This document shows, piece by piece, positions 32,006-40,592 of a stretch of DNA of 64,000 nt. The DNA comes from Humidesulfovibrio mexicanus (GTDB lineage Bacteria > Desulfobacterota > Desulfovibrionia > Desulfovibrionales > Desulfovibrionaceae): NCBI RefSeq assembly GCF_900188225.1, contig NZ_FZOC01000003.1, positions 248,001 to 312,000 on the forward strand, read 5' to 3'. The translations under genes and the position numbers were made by a program. Under the pieces are notes generated by a model. It searched no databases and was not told the origin of the DNA. It saw nothing but the letters and a program-made list of their open reading frames with translations. Each line of letters begins with the position of its first letter. Within the stretch, counting starts at the first letter, position 1.

Positions 32006-34324
32006 CTACCCCTCATACAAATATCTCTGAAACCCCACAAACATCCCCCGGATTTCCTCCGGCTGCCCAAGCTCTGCCGCAGCGTCGGCGATGGCGCTGT
32101 ACTTGAGCCGGAGCAACGGTGAGAGCTTCTCCTGGTCCAGCTCGTCCACGCCCTCCCGCACGTACTGCGAGAGCACGAACTCCAGGAACGCCTGCTGCTT
32201 GTCGTTAAAGCGAGTATGCACGGCCTGGCGGGCCTTGTCCGCCCGTTCTGCGCGGGTGAACGGGTGCAGCGCAAAGGCCACATACGCGAGCACATCGAAC
32301 AGGTCGCTGTTCTCGGCCTCGATGATCTTCTGGATCTCGGCCATGGGCTCCCTGCCGAAGCCCTTTTCCGCCAGGCCGAGCAGGAACGCCTTGCGCGTGC
32401 TTGGATCGCTCCAGATTTCTCGCAGCTCCTCTTCGTCCTTGAAGAAGTCGGGCAGCACGCCGTAGAGGCTTTCCAGGAACTGCGCGGCGGACATGGGCCG
32501 CCCGTCGGCGCTCCAGAAGCTCGTGGCGGCCATGAACTGAATCGAGCGCTCCTTGCCGTCGGCCAGCCGGACTTTGATCCTCTGGGGCCGCTCTGGCGGC
32601 TTTGGTGACTCTCCAGGCCTGGGCTTCGGCTCGCCTGGGGCAGGCCTTGGCGTTGGCGCTTCGGGCTCGATGGGCTCGCCGTCCCATTCCGGGTCGCTGA
32701 AGTGGTGGTGCGCCTTCACGAAGTCGTAGATTGTGAAGTAGTCCTTTCCGTCGAACAGCCGCGTGCCGCGCCCGATGATCTGCTTGAACTCGATCATGGA
32801 GTTGATGGGCCGCATGAGCACGATGTTGCGCACGTTGCGGGCGTCCACCCCGGTGGAGAGCTTCTGCGAAGTGGTCAGGACGGTCGGAATGGTCTTGTCG
32901 TTGTCCTGGAACTCGCGCAGGAACTGCTCGCCCGCCGCGCCGTCGTTGGCGGTCACGCGCACGCAGTAGTTCGGGTCGCGGCAGGTCTTCATCTGGTTGA
33001 CCAGGTCGCGCACGGCCAGGGCGTGGTCCTGGGTGGCGCAGAACACCAGGGTCTTCTCGCGCTGGTCGATCATGTCCATGAACAGCTTTACGCGGAACTT
33101 CTCGCGCTCCCGGATCTCGATGACGCGGTTGAAGTCGGTCTCGACATACCGCCGTCCCTCCTCCACCTCGCCCTCGATGAGCTGGTCGTCCGGCGTGTAC
33201 ACGTACTCGTCCAGGGTGGTGGCGATCTGTTTGACCTTGAACGGGGTCAGGAAGCCGTCGTTGATGCCCTCCTTGAGCGAGTAGATGTACACCGGCTCGC
33301 CGAAATAGGCGTAGGTGTCGGCGTTGTCCGTGCGCTTGGGCGTGGCGGTAAGGCCCAGCTGCACGGCGGGCGCGAAGTAGTCCATGATGCCGCGCCAGTT
33401 GCCCTCGTTGTTGGCCCCGCCCCGGTGGCACTCGTCGATGACGATGCAGTCGAAGAAGTCCGGCGGATAGTCGCCGAAGGAGGGGCTGCCGTCCGGGCCG
33501 CACATGAAGGTCTGGAAGATGGTGAAGAAGATGCTGCCGTTCTTGGGCACCTTCCCCTTCTTCCTTATGCTCTCCGGGTCGATGCGCACCAGGGAGCCGG
33601 GGCTTGTGTCCTCAAAGGCGGAAAAGGCGTTGTAGGCCTGATCCGCAAGTATGTTGCGGTCGGCCAGGAACAGGATGCGCGGACGCCGCGTGGGCGCATT
33701 GCCGCTTTTCCAGTCCAGCAGGTTCCAGCGGCTGTGGAACAGCTTCCAGGCGATCTGGAAGGCTATGAAGGTCTTGCCCGTGCCGGTGGCCAGGGTGAGC
33801 AGCACGCGCGATTTGCCCTCCGCGATGGCCTCCATGACGCGGTTGACCGCAATGTCCTGGTAGTAGCGCCCGCCGAAGGTGCCGCCCCTGTCCTCGAAGG
33901 GCACGGCTGCGAAGCGGTCGCGCCAGGCGTTTTGCGTGGCAAAGGTGCGGCTCCACAACTCTTCCGGGCTGGGGAACGCGGGCGCGTCGCCCTCGGCCCC
34001 GGTGTCCATGTCGATGCCATAGATGGCCTGGCCGTTGGTGGAGTAGGTGAAGCGGGTCGCCAGCTTCTGCGCGTAGCGCTTGGCCTGGGCTGCGCCCTCG
34101 GTGTGCGGCAGGTCCCACTTCTTGGCCTCGACCACTGCCAGTTTGCGGTTGCGGAACACCAGCACATAGTCGGCGATTTCCGGCCTTGTGCGCGTGCCTG
34201 CGCCCTGCAAGCGGCCTTGGGTGATTTGGAATTCGCGCAGAATGCGGCTGCCTTCCACCACGCCCCAGCCCGCCGCTTTCAGGGCGGGGTCGATGTGCTC
34301 GGCGCGGGTTTCGGCTTCGTTCAT
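32006..34324 (-). CDS. hsdR: Type I restriction enzyme, R subunit
   Basis: A 772-aa motor-nuclease. The start at the ATG at 34324 overlaps the Bro-N gene stop (ATGA). The N-terminal nuclease has the PD-(D/E)xK residues D52 (IADYVLVF) and E66-x-K68 (VVEAKKW). SF2 helicase motifs follow: GTGTGKTF, the DECH box (IVIDECHRGG), ATPKR and the later LTTSQKLSTG and GRGTRLF. The C-terminus is helical and probably binds HsdM. It is somewhat short compared with EcoKI HsdR but normal for related families. The enzyme cuts unmodified DNA after translocation. It lies last in the minus-strand hsd operon. Confidence 0.95.
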   Translation of the reverse strand: MNEAETRAEHIDPALKAAGWGVVEGSRILREFQITQGRLQGAGTRTRPEIADYVLVFRNRKLAVVEAKKWDLPHTEGAAQAKRYAQKLATRFTYSTNGQAIYGIDMDTGAEGDAPAFPSPEELWSRTFATQNAWRDRFAAVPFEDRGGTFGGRYYQDIAVNRVMEAIAEGKSRVLLTLATGTGKTFIAFQIAWKLFHSRWNLLDWKSGNAPTRRPRILFLADRNILADQAYNAFSAFEDTSPGSLVRIDPESIRKKGKVPKNGSIFFTIFQTFMCGPDGSPSFGDYPPDFFDCIVIDECHRGGANNEGNWRGIMDYFAPAVQLGLTATPKRTDNADTYAYFGEPVYIYSLKEGINDGFLTPFKVKQIATTLDEYVYTPDDQLIEGEVEEGRRYVETDFNRVIEIREREKFRVKLFMDMIDQREKTLVFCATQDHALAVRDLVNQMKTCRDPNYCVRVTANDGAAGEQFLREFQDNDKTIPTVLTTSQKLSTGVDARNVRNIVLMRPINSMIEFKQIIGRGTRLFDGKDYFTIYDFVKAHHHFSDPEWDGEPIEPEAPTPRPAPGEPKPRPGESPKPPERPQRIKVRLADGKERSIQFMAATSFWSADGRPMSAAQFLESLYGVLPDFFKDEEELREIWSDPSTRKAFLLGLAEKGFGREPMAEIQKIIEAENSDLFDVLAYVAFALHPFTRAERADKARQAVHTRFNDKQQAFLEFVLSQYVREGVDELDQEKLSPLLRLKYSAIADAAAELGQPEEIRGMFVGFQRYLYEG

Positions 34325-35172
34325 GATTTCTTGGGGGTTAGCGGCTTCTTGGCGCTTTTGCTTGGCGGCAGCATGTTGTCCCCGGTCACGACTTTGGTTC
34401 CAGTCCGTTCTTCCAGCTCTTGCCGCGCCTTGCGGGCGATGGCTCCCCCGGTCTTGGCCGCCTGCTGGTTTTCCCCCATGCCTGTCGCCTCGACGCTCTC
34501 GGCTATCTGCCGGGTCGAAAGCTCGGCCAGTGCCGTGAAGATCAGTTCCGCCTCGGTCATGTGGTCGCGCAGGTTCTGGGTGCTCAGGCCCTTTAGCCCC
34601 TTGTGCGACTTCACGCTGACGCCGGACCACTCCTGGTGGATGATGTTGGTGAGGATGGCGTATTCCTCGCCCTTCTTGATGTCGTGTTCGGACCAGTAGT
34701 CGGTGAGCTTGTTGCGCGTCTGCTGCCCGAGCATGCGCTGCTGAATCCACTTCTCGCTGCGCCCGTGCTGTTGCCAGGTTTCGCGGGCGCGGTTCAGCGA
34801 AAGCGCGGGGTCGGCCATTTCCTGCATCCGCTCGTACCCCACCTTGGCCAGCCAAAGCTTGATGGGCTCGGCCCTGGGGCTCGGCACGGACTGCACAAGG
34901 CGCAGCAGCGTCTCGGCGGTGGCGACGTCGGTGAGATATTTTTTGCCGTCGGCTGCGGTCAATTTCAGTCGGTTACATTTTGTAACCAACTCGCTTCCTT
35001 CCTTCCCAAGACGGTTTTTCAAGACCTTCCAGTAGTTTCTGGCCGCTTGGTAGTCCGGCTGCTGGGTCAGCACCTGCACAATGTCGACCACGGAAAACCA
35101 CCAGATTTCAGCCGCTTCGTCGTAGACGCGGCGAATCTGGTGCTCGTCGAAAAGGGCGGTCTGCGTTTCCAT
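34321..35172 (-). CDS. Bro-N/DinD-like protein between hsdS and hsdR
   Basis: A 283-aa protein. The ATG at 35172 gives METQTALFDEHQIRRV and then the Bro-N-like pattern IWWFSVVDIVQVL with ARNYWKVLKNRL, as in phage antirepressors. The C-terminal half resembles DinD-type proteins (EYAILTNIIHQEW, TGMGENQQAAKTGG). It is inserted 10 nt after hsdS and overlaps hsdR by 4 nt, so it is made with the restriction enzyme. A control or anti-self function at the DNA level is a guess; similar proteins recur in type I loci in other bacteria. Confidence 0.8.
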   Translation of the reverse strand: METQTALFDEHQIRRVYDEAAEIWWFSVVDIVQVLTQQPDYQAARNYWKVLKNRLGKEGSELVTKCNRLKLTAADGKKYLTDVATAETLLRLVQSVPSPRAEPIKLWLAKVGYERMQEMADPALSLNRARETWQQHGRSEKWIQQRMLGQQTRNKLTDYWSEHDIKKGEEYAILTNIIHQEWSGVSVKSHKGLKGLSTQNLRDHMTEAELIFTALAELSTRQIAESVEATGMGENQQAAKTGGAIARKARQELEERTGTKVVTGDNMLPPSKSAKKPLTPKKS

Positions 35173-35182
35173 ATGCCTGCCC

Positions 35183-36307
35183 CTATAACTCGCCGCTGAA
35201 GGCTTTGTGAAGCAGGGATTTCTTGAGTTCGTCCAGGGCGGCCTGCTTTTGCTGGTAGATGGATTCGAGGCGCTGAACCTCAGTGCTGAGGTCGTCCAAT
35301 TGCTTCGTGATCTCCTCTTGGACCGAGAGGCTTGGGAAAAAGAAAAGTTCGTTTTCAAACGTGCCAAGGTTGATATTGTCTTGAGCGCTTCCTTTTCCCT
35401 TAGCCTTCAAGGCTGCTTTCACGGCTTGGAGCAGGTATTCAAGGAAGTGGTTGCTGGTATGCTTATCGTCGACGACTATGCCAATCACACTATCTGGGAA
35501 GCAGGCATCAAAGTTCAAAATGCCTGTCTCTGCAATGTTCGCAGCAATGGTTATACAGAGCGTTCCTTTCGGCCAAAGCTTGCTTTGCGCAAGCCCAGCT
35601 TCGCTGTAGGTCTGCGTGTACTCGGTAATCAGGTGCTCTGAATTTCGGACATCCCCGGTCTGGATGAAGGGATACGGCCCTCCGTAGAGTTTGGGGGCAT
35701 TGCGTGGCCGGTGCTTGGATTTGCCCCGCCCAAAGTCTACGGCGACTTGGCGTAGTGTTTTGCCTTCCCACCCCTCGCCCCGCTGCGTGAACACCGCCTG
35801 CAAATGGCTCTCGAACAACTCCCGCGCGTTTTTGAGGTTCTGCTCGGCGTTGGCCTTGGCAGTGGCGATGCCGTCGAAGGCGTCGTCGAGGAGGGCGACG
35901 ATGCGCTGTTGTTCGGGGAATTGTGTGTATCTTATATTAATAGATTTCAATAGTTTGTAGTGCCGCGCATACCCGAGAGAATCAAGGTTAACACTCTGGA
36001 GTTGATAGTAGAAAAATTTAGTAGAAAGGAACTCCTTTGGCAGGAGAATTTTCACACCGTCTGCACCAATCACAAAGTCAAAGTCCACGTATTTTAGAAC
36101 TTTTGTGTGGTCGCCAAAAATTATGACAGGCCTGTCTACTCGGTAAAGTGCTGTGTCATCATCCCAGTAACCATTAATAAAGGCGACTTCCTGCGACACT
36201 ATCGGGTGTTGGCCCTTTTCCAGAAAATCCTTTCGCTGAACCTTGGGCGTGTAGACTACATGCAGGATGCAGTCTTCGAAAGGACGAGTCTTCCACCCCT
36301 CCTTCAC
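35183..36307 (-). CDS. hsdS: Type I restriction specificity subunit S
   Basis: A 374-aa protein with two target-recognition domains, about residues 1-150 and 190-335, each followed by a conserved long helix (QQRIVALLDDAFDGIATAKANAEQNL and IYQQKQAALDELKKSLLHKAFSGEL). The start is GTG and overlaps the hsdM stop. The first domain region (roughly 35.93-36.30 kb) is visibly more AT-rich than the second, pointing to exchange of recognition domains. The recognition sequence cannot be told from the protein. Confidence 0.94.
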   Translation of the reverse strand: MKEGWKTRPFEDCILHVVYTPKVQRKDFLEKGQHPIVSQEVAFINGYWDDDTALYRVDRPVIIFGDHTKVLKYVDFDFVIGADGVKILLPKEFLSTKFFYYQLQSVNLDSLGYARHYKLLKSINIRYTQFPEQQRIVALLDDAFDGIATAKANAEQNLKNARELFESHLQAVFTQRGEGWEGKTLRQVAVDFGRGKSKHRPRNAPKLYGGPYPFIQTGDVRNSEHLITEYTQTYSEAGLAQSKLWPKGTLCITIAANIAETGILNFDACFPDSVIGIVVDDKHTSNHFLEYLLQAVKAALKAKGKGSAQDNINLGTFENELFFFPSLSVQEEITKQLDDLSTEVQRLESIYQQKQAALDELKKSLLHKAFSGEL

Positions 36308-37758
36308 AACAGCCCCCTCACCCTCGCCAGCACTTCCGCGCTCTCGGCGTCGAGCCGGGCGATCTCGTCCATGATGTCTTCCGGGCTGCGGAGAGAGACC
36401 TCCTCACCGCCCTTCGGGTTCTTCACCGAGAGATCGAAGGTGCCCTGGTCGATGCTGGCCGCATCCACGGACCAGGACTGCGGCGAGTCGGCAAAGGTCT
36501 TCTGCTGGGCCAGGAAGTCGGCCAGGTCGTCGTCGTTCAGCGGGTTGGTCTTGCCCATGTTCCGGCCAGGGTTCAGCTGGTAGTACCAAACCTTGCGCGT
36601 GGGCGCGCCCTTCTCGAAGAAGAGCACCACGGTTTTTACGCCCGCGCCCTGGAAGGTGCCGCCCGGCAAATCGAGCACCGTATGCAGGTTGCAACTCTCC
36701 AACAAGAGCTTGCGCAGGCTCACGGAGGCGTTGTCCGTGTTGGACAGGAAGGTGTTCTTGATGACGATGCCGGCCCGGCCCCCGGCTTTGAGAATCTTGA
36801 TGAAGTGCTGCAGGAACAGGAACGCGGTTTCCCCGGACTTGATGGGGAAGTTCTGCTGCACCTCCTTGCGCTCCTTGCCGCCAAAGGGCGGATTGGCCAG
36901 CACCACGTCGTAGCGGTCGCGCTCCTGGATGTCGGCCAGGTTCTCGGCCAGCGTGTTGGTGCGGATGATGTTCGGCGCCTCGATGCCGTGCAGGATCATG
37001 TTCATGATGGCGATGACGTAGGCGAGGCTCTTCTTCTCCTTGCCGTAGAAGGTGCGCGTTTGCAGCGTGTCCAGGTCGCTGGTGGTCAGGCCCGGCGTGC
37101 GGGTCAAGGAGTCATAGGCCTCGCACAAAAAGCCCGCGGAACCCACTGCGCCGTCGTAGATGCGCTCGCCAATCTTGGGTTGCACCACCTGGATGATGGC
37201 GCGGATGAGCGGGCGCGGGGTGTAGTACTCGCCGCCGTTGCGCCCGGCGTTGCCCATGTTCTTGATCTTGGCCTCGTAGAGGTGCGAGAGTTCGTGCTTC
37301 TCCACCTGCGACCGGAAGCGCAGCTCGTCGATGTGCTCGATGATCTCGCGCAGGTTGTAGCCGCTATGGATCTTGTTCTTGATCTCGCTGAAGATCTCGC
37401 CGACCTTGTACTCGATGGTGTTGGGGCTGCTGGCGCGCTGCTTGAACCCGCGCAGATAGGGGAACAGCTTGTGGTCCACGAACTCGGTCAGGTCAGGCCC
37501 GCCCAGCGCAGTGTTGTGGTCGAGTTTGCCGTCCGGCCCTTTGGGCGCGGCCCAGCTTTCCCAGCGATAGGGCGCGTCGAGGATGAATTCGTAAGTCTTG
37601 CCGGAAAGCACGGCCTCCATGGCCTTTTCGCGCTCCAGGTCGTCCAGGTACTTGAGGAAGAGCAGCCAGGAAGTCTGCTCGGTGTAGTCCAGTTCGGTGG
37701 CGCAGCCAGCCTCTTTCCAGAGGATGTCGTCAACGTTCTTGAAGGCTTGTTCGAACAT
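36304..37758 (-). CDS. hsdM: Type I restriction DNA methyltransferase, M subunit
   Basis: A 484-aa N6-adenine methyltransferase. The start is the ATG at 37758 giving MFEQAFKNVDDILWKEAG. Residues 1-150 are the HsdM N-terminal helical domain (YTEQTSWLLFLKYLDDLE). The SAM-binding block YDGAVGSAGFL (201-211) corresponds to motif I, and the catalytic motif IV NPPFGGKE is at 289-296. With HsdS it modifies the recognised sequence. A degraded copy of residues about 66-126 lies far away beside tRNA-Asp. It is the first gene of the hsd operon. Confidence 0.96.
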   Translation of the reverse strand: MFEQAFKNVDDILWKEAGCATELDYTEQTSWLLFLKYLDDLEREKAMEAVLSGKTYEFILDAPYRWESWAAPKGPDGKLDHNTALGGPDLTEFVDHKLFPYLRGFKQRASSPNTIEYKVGEIFSEIKNKIHSGYNLREIIEHIDELRFRSQVEKHELSHLYEAKIKNMGNAGRNGGEYYTPRPLIRAIIQVVQPKIGERIYDGAVGSAGFLCEAYDSLTRTPGLTTSDLDTLQTRTFYGKEKKSLAYVIAIMNMILHGIEAPNIIRTNTLAENLADIQERDRYDVVLANPPFGGKERKEVQQNFPIKSGETAFLFLQHFIKILKAGGRAGIVIKNTFLSNTDNASVSLRKLLLESCNLHTVLDLPGGTFQGAGVKTVVLFFEKGAPTRKVWYYQLNPGRNMGKTNPLNDDDLADFLAQQKTFADSPQSWSVDAASIDQGTFDLSVKNPKGGEEVSLRSPEDIMDEIARLDAESAEVLARVRGLL

Positions 37759-38035
37759 GGGGCGCGGGTTCCTTGCAGGGGGCGTTTGCCGGACGCGGGC
37801 CAGGGCGGGCGAGCGCGAGGCTGGAGAAGTCACTAGCGGCTAGGCCAGGGTATGTCAAAACGGGGAGGAGAGGTGCGTGATACTCGGCCCATGCTACCCT
37901 ACCTTTGGCCCATGCTACCCCGAAAAACCGCCATGCTCCCCCGCAAGGGAAATGCGCAAGCAACGTGACCCGTCTGCCCCTTTTCGGACCAGTTGAAACT
38001 TGCGAGAGCGGCCCCCAGAGAAGCAAGGGGGAGCC

Positions 38036-38299
38036 ATGAGGAAGGGATGATTTTCCGAGGAGCAGATGGTGGGCATCCTGCGCGAAGCCGACTGCGATCC
38101 GGTGGCCCAGGTGGCCAGGAAGCACGGCATCAGCGAGCAGACGATTTACACCTGGCGCCAGCGCTTCAGCGGCATGAACGCTGACGAAGTGAAGCGTCTG
38201 CGGCAGCTGGAGCACGAGAATTCGCGCCTGAAAAAGCTTCTGGCCGAGCGCGACCTCGAAATCGAGGTGATGAAGGAGAGAGCCGCAAAAAAATGGTGA
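38036..38299 (+). pseudogene. IS3-family OrfA (helix-turn-helix), opal-interrupted
   Basis: The ATG at 38036 reads MRKG and meets TGA at 38048-38050; beyond it the frame continues FSEEQMVGILREAD, the normal OrfA N-terminus, through the HTH (VARKHGISEQTIYTWRQ) and the leucine-zipper-like coil (LRQLEHENSRLKKLLAERDL). One CGA-to-TGA type change would restore it. Initiation at an internal codon is conceivable but a missing start region makes function unlikely. Confidence 0.8.
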
Positions 38300-38820
38300 G
38301 CGTACCCGCCAGACGCCAGCAGGCGGCCTTTGCGCTTCGGCGCGGGGTGTCCCAGCGCAAGGAGTGTGCGCTGTTCTCCTAGGCCCGTTCAGCGCTCTGC
38401 TACGAGTCGCGCATGGCGCTTCGGGACGCCACGCTCGTGGCGTTGCTGATGGTGCGGCCGGCCCAATACCCCCGATACGGCTACCGCCGGATTGCGGTGT
38501 TCATGGAGCGCGAAGGCCATAAAATGGGGCCGGACAAGGCCTACCGACTCTGGTGCGCGGCAGGCCTGCAAGTGCCGAGGAAGCGTCCTCGCAAGCGGGT
38601 TGCAGCCTTCCGGCCCAGGCCAAGCGCGCCGAGTGTCGCCAACGGGGGCCGGGCATACGACTTCGTATTCGACGCCTGCGCCAACGGCCAGCAGGTGAAG
38701 TGCCTGACCGTCGTCGATGAGTTCATCCGCGAGAGCCTGGCCATCGACGTTGCCGGGAGCATCCGTTCGGGCCGTGTGATTGGAGTGCTTGCGCGCCTTG
38801 TCAGCGAGCGCCCTCGGGCA
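38296..38820 (+). pseudogene. IS3-family OrfB (DDE transposase), amber-interrupted and truncated
   Basis: Reading begins with GTG overlapping the OrfA stop (GTGA). A TAG at 38380-38382 interrupts the frame. After it the protein continues with the HTH_21 part (RPAQYPRYGYRRIAVFMEREG) and the first DDE aspartates (AYDFVFDACANG, VVDEF). Similarity ends near 38818, so the second and third catalytic residues are lost. Confidence 0.8.
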
Positions 38821-38877
38821 GGGCGTTGGGGGACGGGTGCAGACCGCCTGAATCCAATGCGCACCCGTGGTCCAGGG

Positions 38878-39618
38878 CTAGTCCCTCGCATCGGCGACGC
38901 TTTTTACCGCAAAGGCGTAGGCGGCCAGAGAGCAGGCCGCCAGCACCAGCAGCGAGACCATGGGCGGCTCCGTGCCCGTTGCGGCGGCCCTGGCCGCGCG
39001 CGAGGCATGGGTCAGAGGCAGGCAGAGCAGGATGGTCTGCGCCCAGTCCGGCAGACGCTCCACGGGAAAGAACGTGCCGCCCAGGAAGGCCATGGGCGTG
39101 ATGACAAAGCTGGTGAGCATGGCCTGGTCCGCGTGGGACTTGATGCGCATGGCCAGCCCCACGGCCAGCGAGGCGAAGAAGAAGGCGTTGAGCCCAAGGG
39201 CAAGCCAGAGGCCAGGCCCCAGACCGGGCCGGATGCCGAAGGCCAGCCCCAGGCCCAGCACGGCGAGCACCGCCAGAAAAGCCCTGGTCATGCCCGCCAG
39301 CACCTCGCCCAGCACGTATCCTCCGGGCGACACCGGCGCGGCCTGGATTTCCTCGAAGATGCGCCAGTAGAAGCGGGCGATGTTGATCTCTCCGGCGATG
39401 GCCCAGGACTGGGTCATGCTGCTCATGGCCGCAAGGCCGGGCAGCAGGAAACGCAGGTACTCGCGGCCAAGTCCGCCGCCCTCGTGCTGCCCCATGGCCC
39501 AGCCAAAGGCCAGCAGGTACAAGAGCGGCGACACGCTCATGGTGGCCAGGGTCTTCCACAGCCTGCGCCGCAGAAGCAGCGCCTCGCGGTAGTATACGGC
39601 GCTCCAGCCCCGGATCAT
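38878..39618 (-). CDS. ABC-2 type exporter permease (NodJ-like)
   Basis: A 246-aa membrane protein with about six helices, among them SPLLYLLAFGWAMG, AFLAVLAVLGLGLAFG, FFFASLAVGLAM and VSLLVLAACSLAAYAF. The block TSFVITPMAFLGGTFFPVERLP is the conserved ABC-2 signature before the last helix. It pairs with the ATPase upstream by a 4-nt overlap. Members export drugs, lipids or saccharides; the cargo is not evident. It begins the chromosomal region right of the island. Confidence 0.92.
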   Translation of the reverse strand: MIRGWSAVYYREALLLRRRLWKTLATMSVSPLLYLLAFGWAMGQHEGGGLGREYLRFLLPGLAAMSSMTQSWAIAGEINIARFYWRIFEEIQAAPVSPGGYVLGEVLAGMTRAFLAVLAVLGLGLAFGIRPGLGPGLWLALGLNAFFFASLAVGLAMRIKSHADQAMLTSFVITPMAFLGGTFFPVERLPDWAQTILLCLPLTHASRAARAAATGTEPPMVSLLVLAACSLAAYAFAVKSVADARD

Positions 39619-40466
39619 GCGGAGGCCCCGTTGGTGAGCTTGCGCCCGGTGGTGGCGTGGAACACGTCCTCCAGGTTCACCCGCCGCAGGGTGAAACTGC
39701 CCGGCCCGGCTGCGCCAAAAGCCTGCGCTTCCTCGCGCCCGCGGAAGCAGGAGGTGCGCATGTCCGCGCCGTTCAGCACGTCCACGGCCCAGGCGCCCAG
39801 GCCGTCCATGAGCTCGGACGGGGGGCCCAGGGCCACCACGCGCCCCCGGTCCAGGAAGGCCACGCGGTCGGCCAGGAACTCGGCCTCCTCAATGTAGTGC
39901 GTGGTGAGCAGGATGGTGGTGCCGGACTCGCGGATGCGCTTCATCACGGCCCAAAGCTTGCGGCGGATGGAGGGGTCAAGCCCCACGGTGGGTTCGTCCA
40001 GGAACAGCACGCGCGGCTCGTGCATGAGGGCGCGGGCGATCATCACCCGACGCCGCTGCCCGCCTGAGAGTTCGCGCACCAGCGATCTCCGCCGCTCGGC
40101 GATCTCCAGCTTTTCCAACGCCTCGGCGGCGCGGCTTCGGCGCATCGCGGCGGACATGCCGAACAACCGGCCATGCACGTCCAGATTCTCGGCCACCGAC
40201 AGGTCCTGATCCAGGTTGACGGCCTGCGCCACCACCCCGCACAGCGCTTTGACCCGCGTTGGCTCGGCAACAACATCGACCCCGTCGATCAGCGCACGCC
40301 CTCCATCGGGCAGGGACAGGCCGGTGAGGATGCGGATGGTCGTGGTCTTTCCCGCGCCGTTGGGGCCCAGGTAGGCAAAGAGCTCACCGGGCCGCACGCG
40401 CAGGTCCACCCCGGCAAGGGCTTTCCTGGGGCCGTAGTTCTTGGCGAGACCTTCTAGAACTATCAC
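39615..40466 (-). CDS. ABC exporter ATP-binding subunit
   Basis: A 283-aa ATPase for the ABC-2 permease. Walker A is GPNGAGKTT, the signature LSGGQRRRV and Walker B VLFLDEPTVGLDPS; the H-loop His is in LLTTHYIEEAEFL. The C-terminal extra 60 residues (MRTSCFRGREE and RRVNLEDVFHATTGRKL) form the DrrA/NodI-type tail. It is divergent from the binding-protein gene at 40593 with a 126-nt shared upstream region. Confidence 0.94.
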   Translation of the reverse strand: MIVLEGLAKNYGPRKALAGVDLRVRPGELFAYLGPNGAGKTTTIRILTGLSLPDGGRALIDGVDVVAEPTRVKALCGVVAQAVNLDQDLSVAENLDVHGRLFGMSAAMRRSRAAEALEKLEIAERRRSLVRELSGGQRRRVMIARALMHEPRVLFLDEPTVGLDPSIRRKLWAVMKRIRESGTTILLTTHYIEEAEFLADRVAFLDRGRVVALGPPSELMDGLGAWAVDVLNGADMRTSCFRGREEAQAFGAAGPGSFTLRRVNLEDVFHATTGRKLTNGASA

Positions 40467-40592
40467 ACAGAATTCTCCAGAATCTCATTTTCGAGGGCGT
40501 TGTTAGCATACGATGCCGACATTGAAAAGTGCCTTGTGCTACGTTTTGTTATTGGGTATGCACCACTGCGAGCAATCTGTTCAGGGGGGGCC

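Larger units (their letters stand above)
37975..38820 (+). mobile_element. Decayed IS3-family insertion sequence, right end missing
   Basis: The left end starts near 37978 with TTTCGGACCAGTTGAAAC, a candidate terminal inverted repeat also seen in reverse at 52.77 kb. It is followed by an OrfA-OrfB transposase pair in the usual overlapping layout. Both genes carry stops and OrfB ends about halfway, so the right end is gone. It marks the right border of the island; 58 nt later the ABC-2 permease ends. Confidence 0.75.

Noticed and set aside
38780-38880. Right attachment site matching the tRNA-Phe 3' end
   Set aside because: Only a few bases resemble it by chance; no continuous match was seen.
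40467-40592. Cobalamin riboswitch upstream of the transporter-chelatase operon
   Set aside because: The gap is only 126 nt and no B12-box-like sequence is visible.
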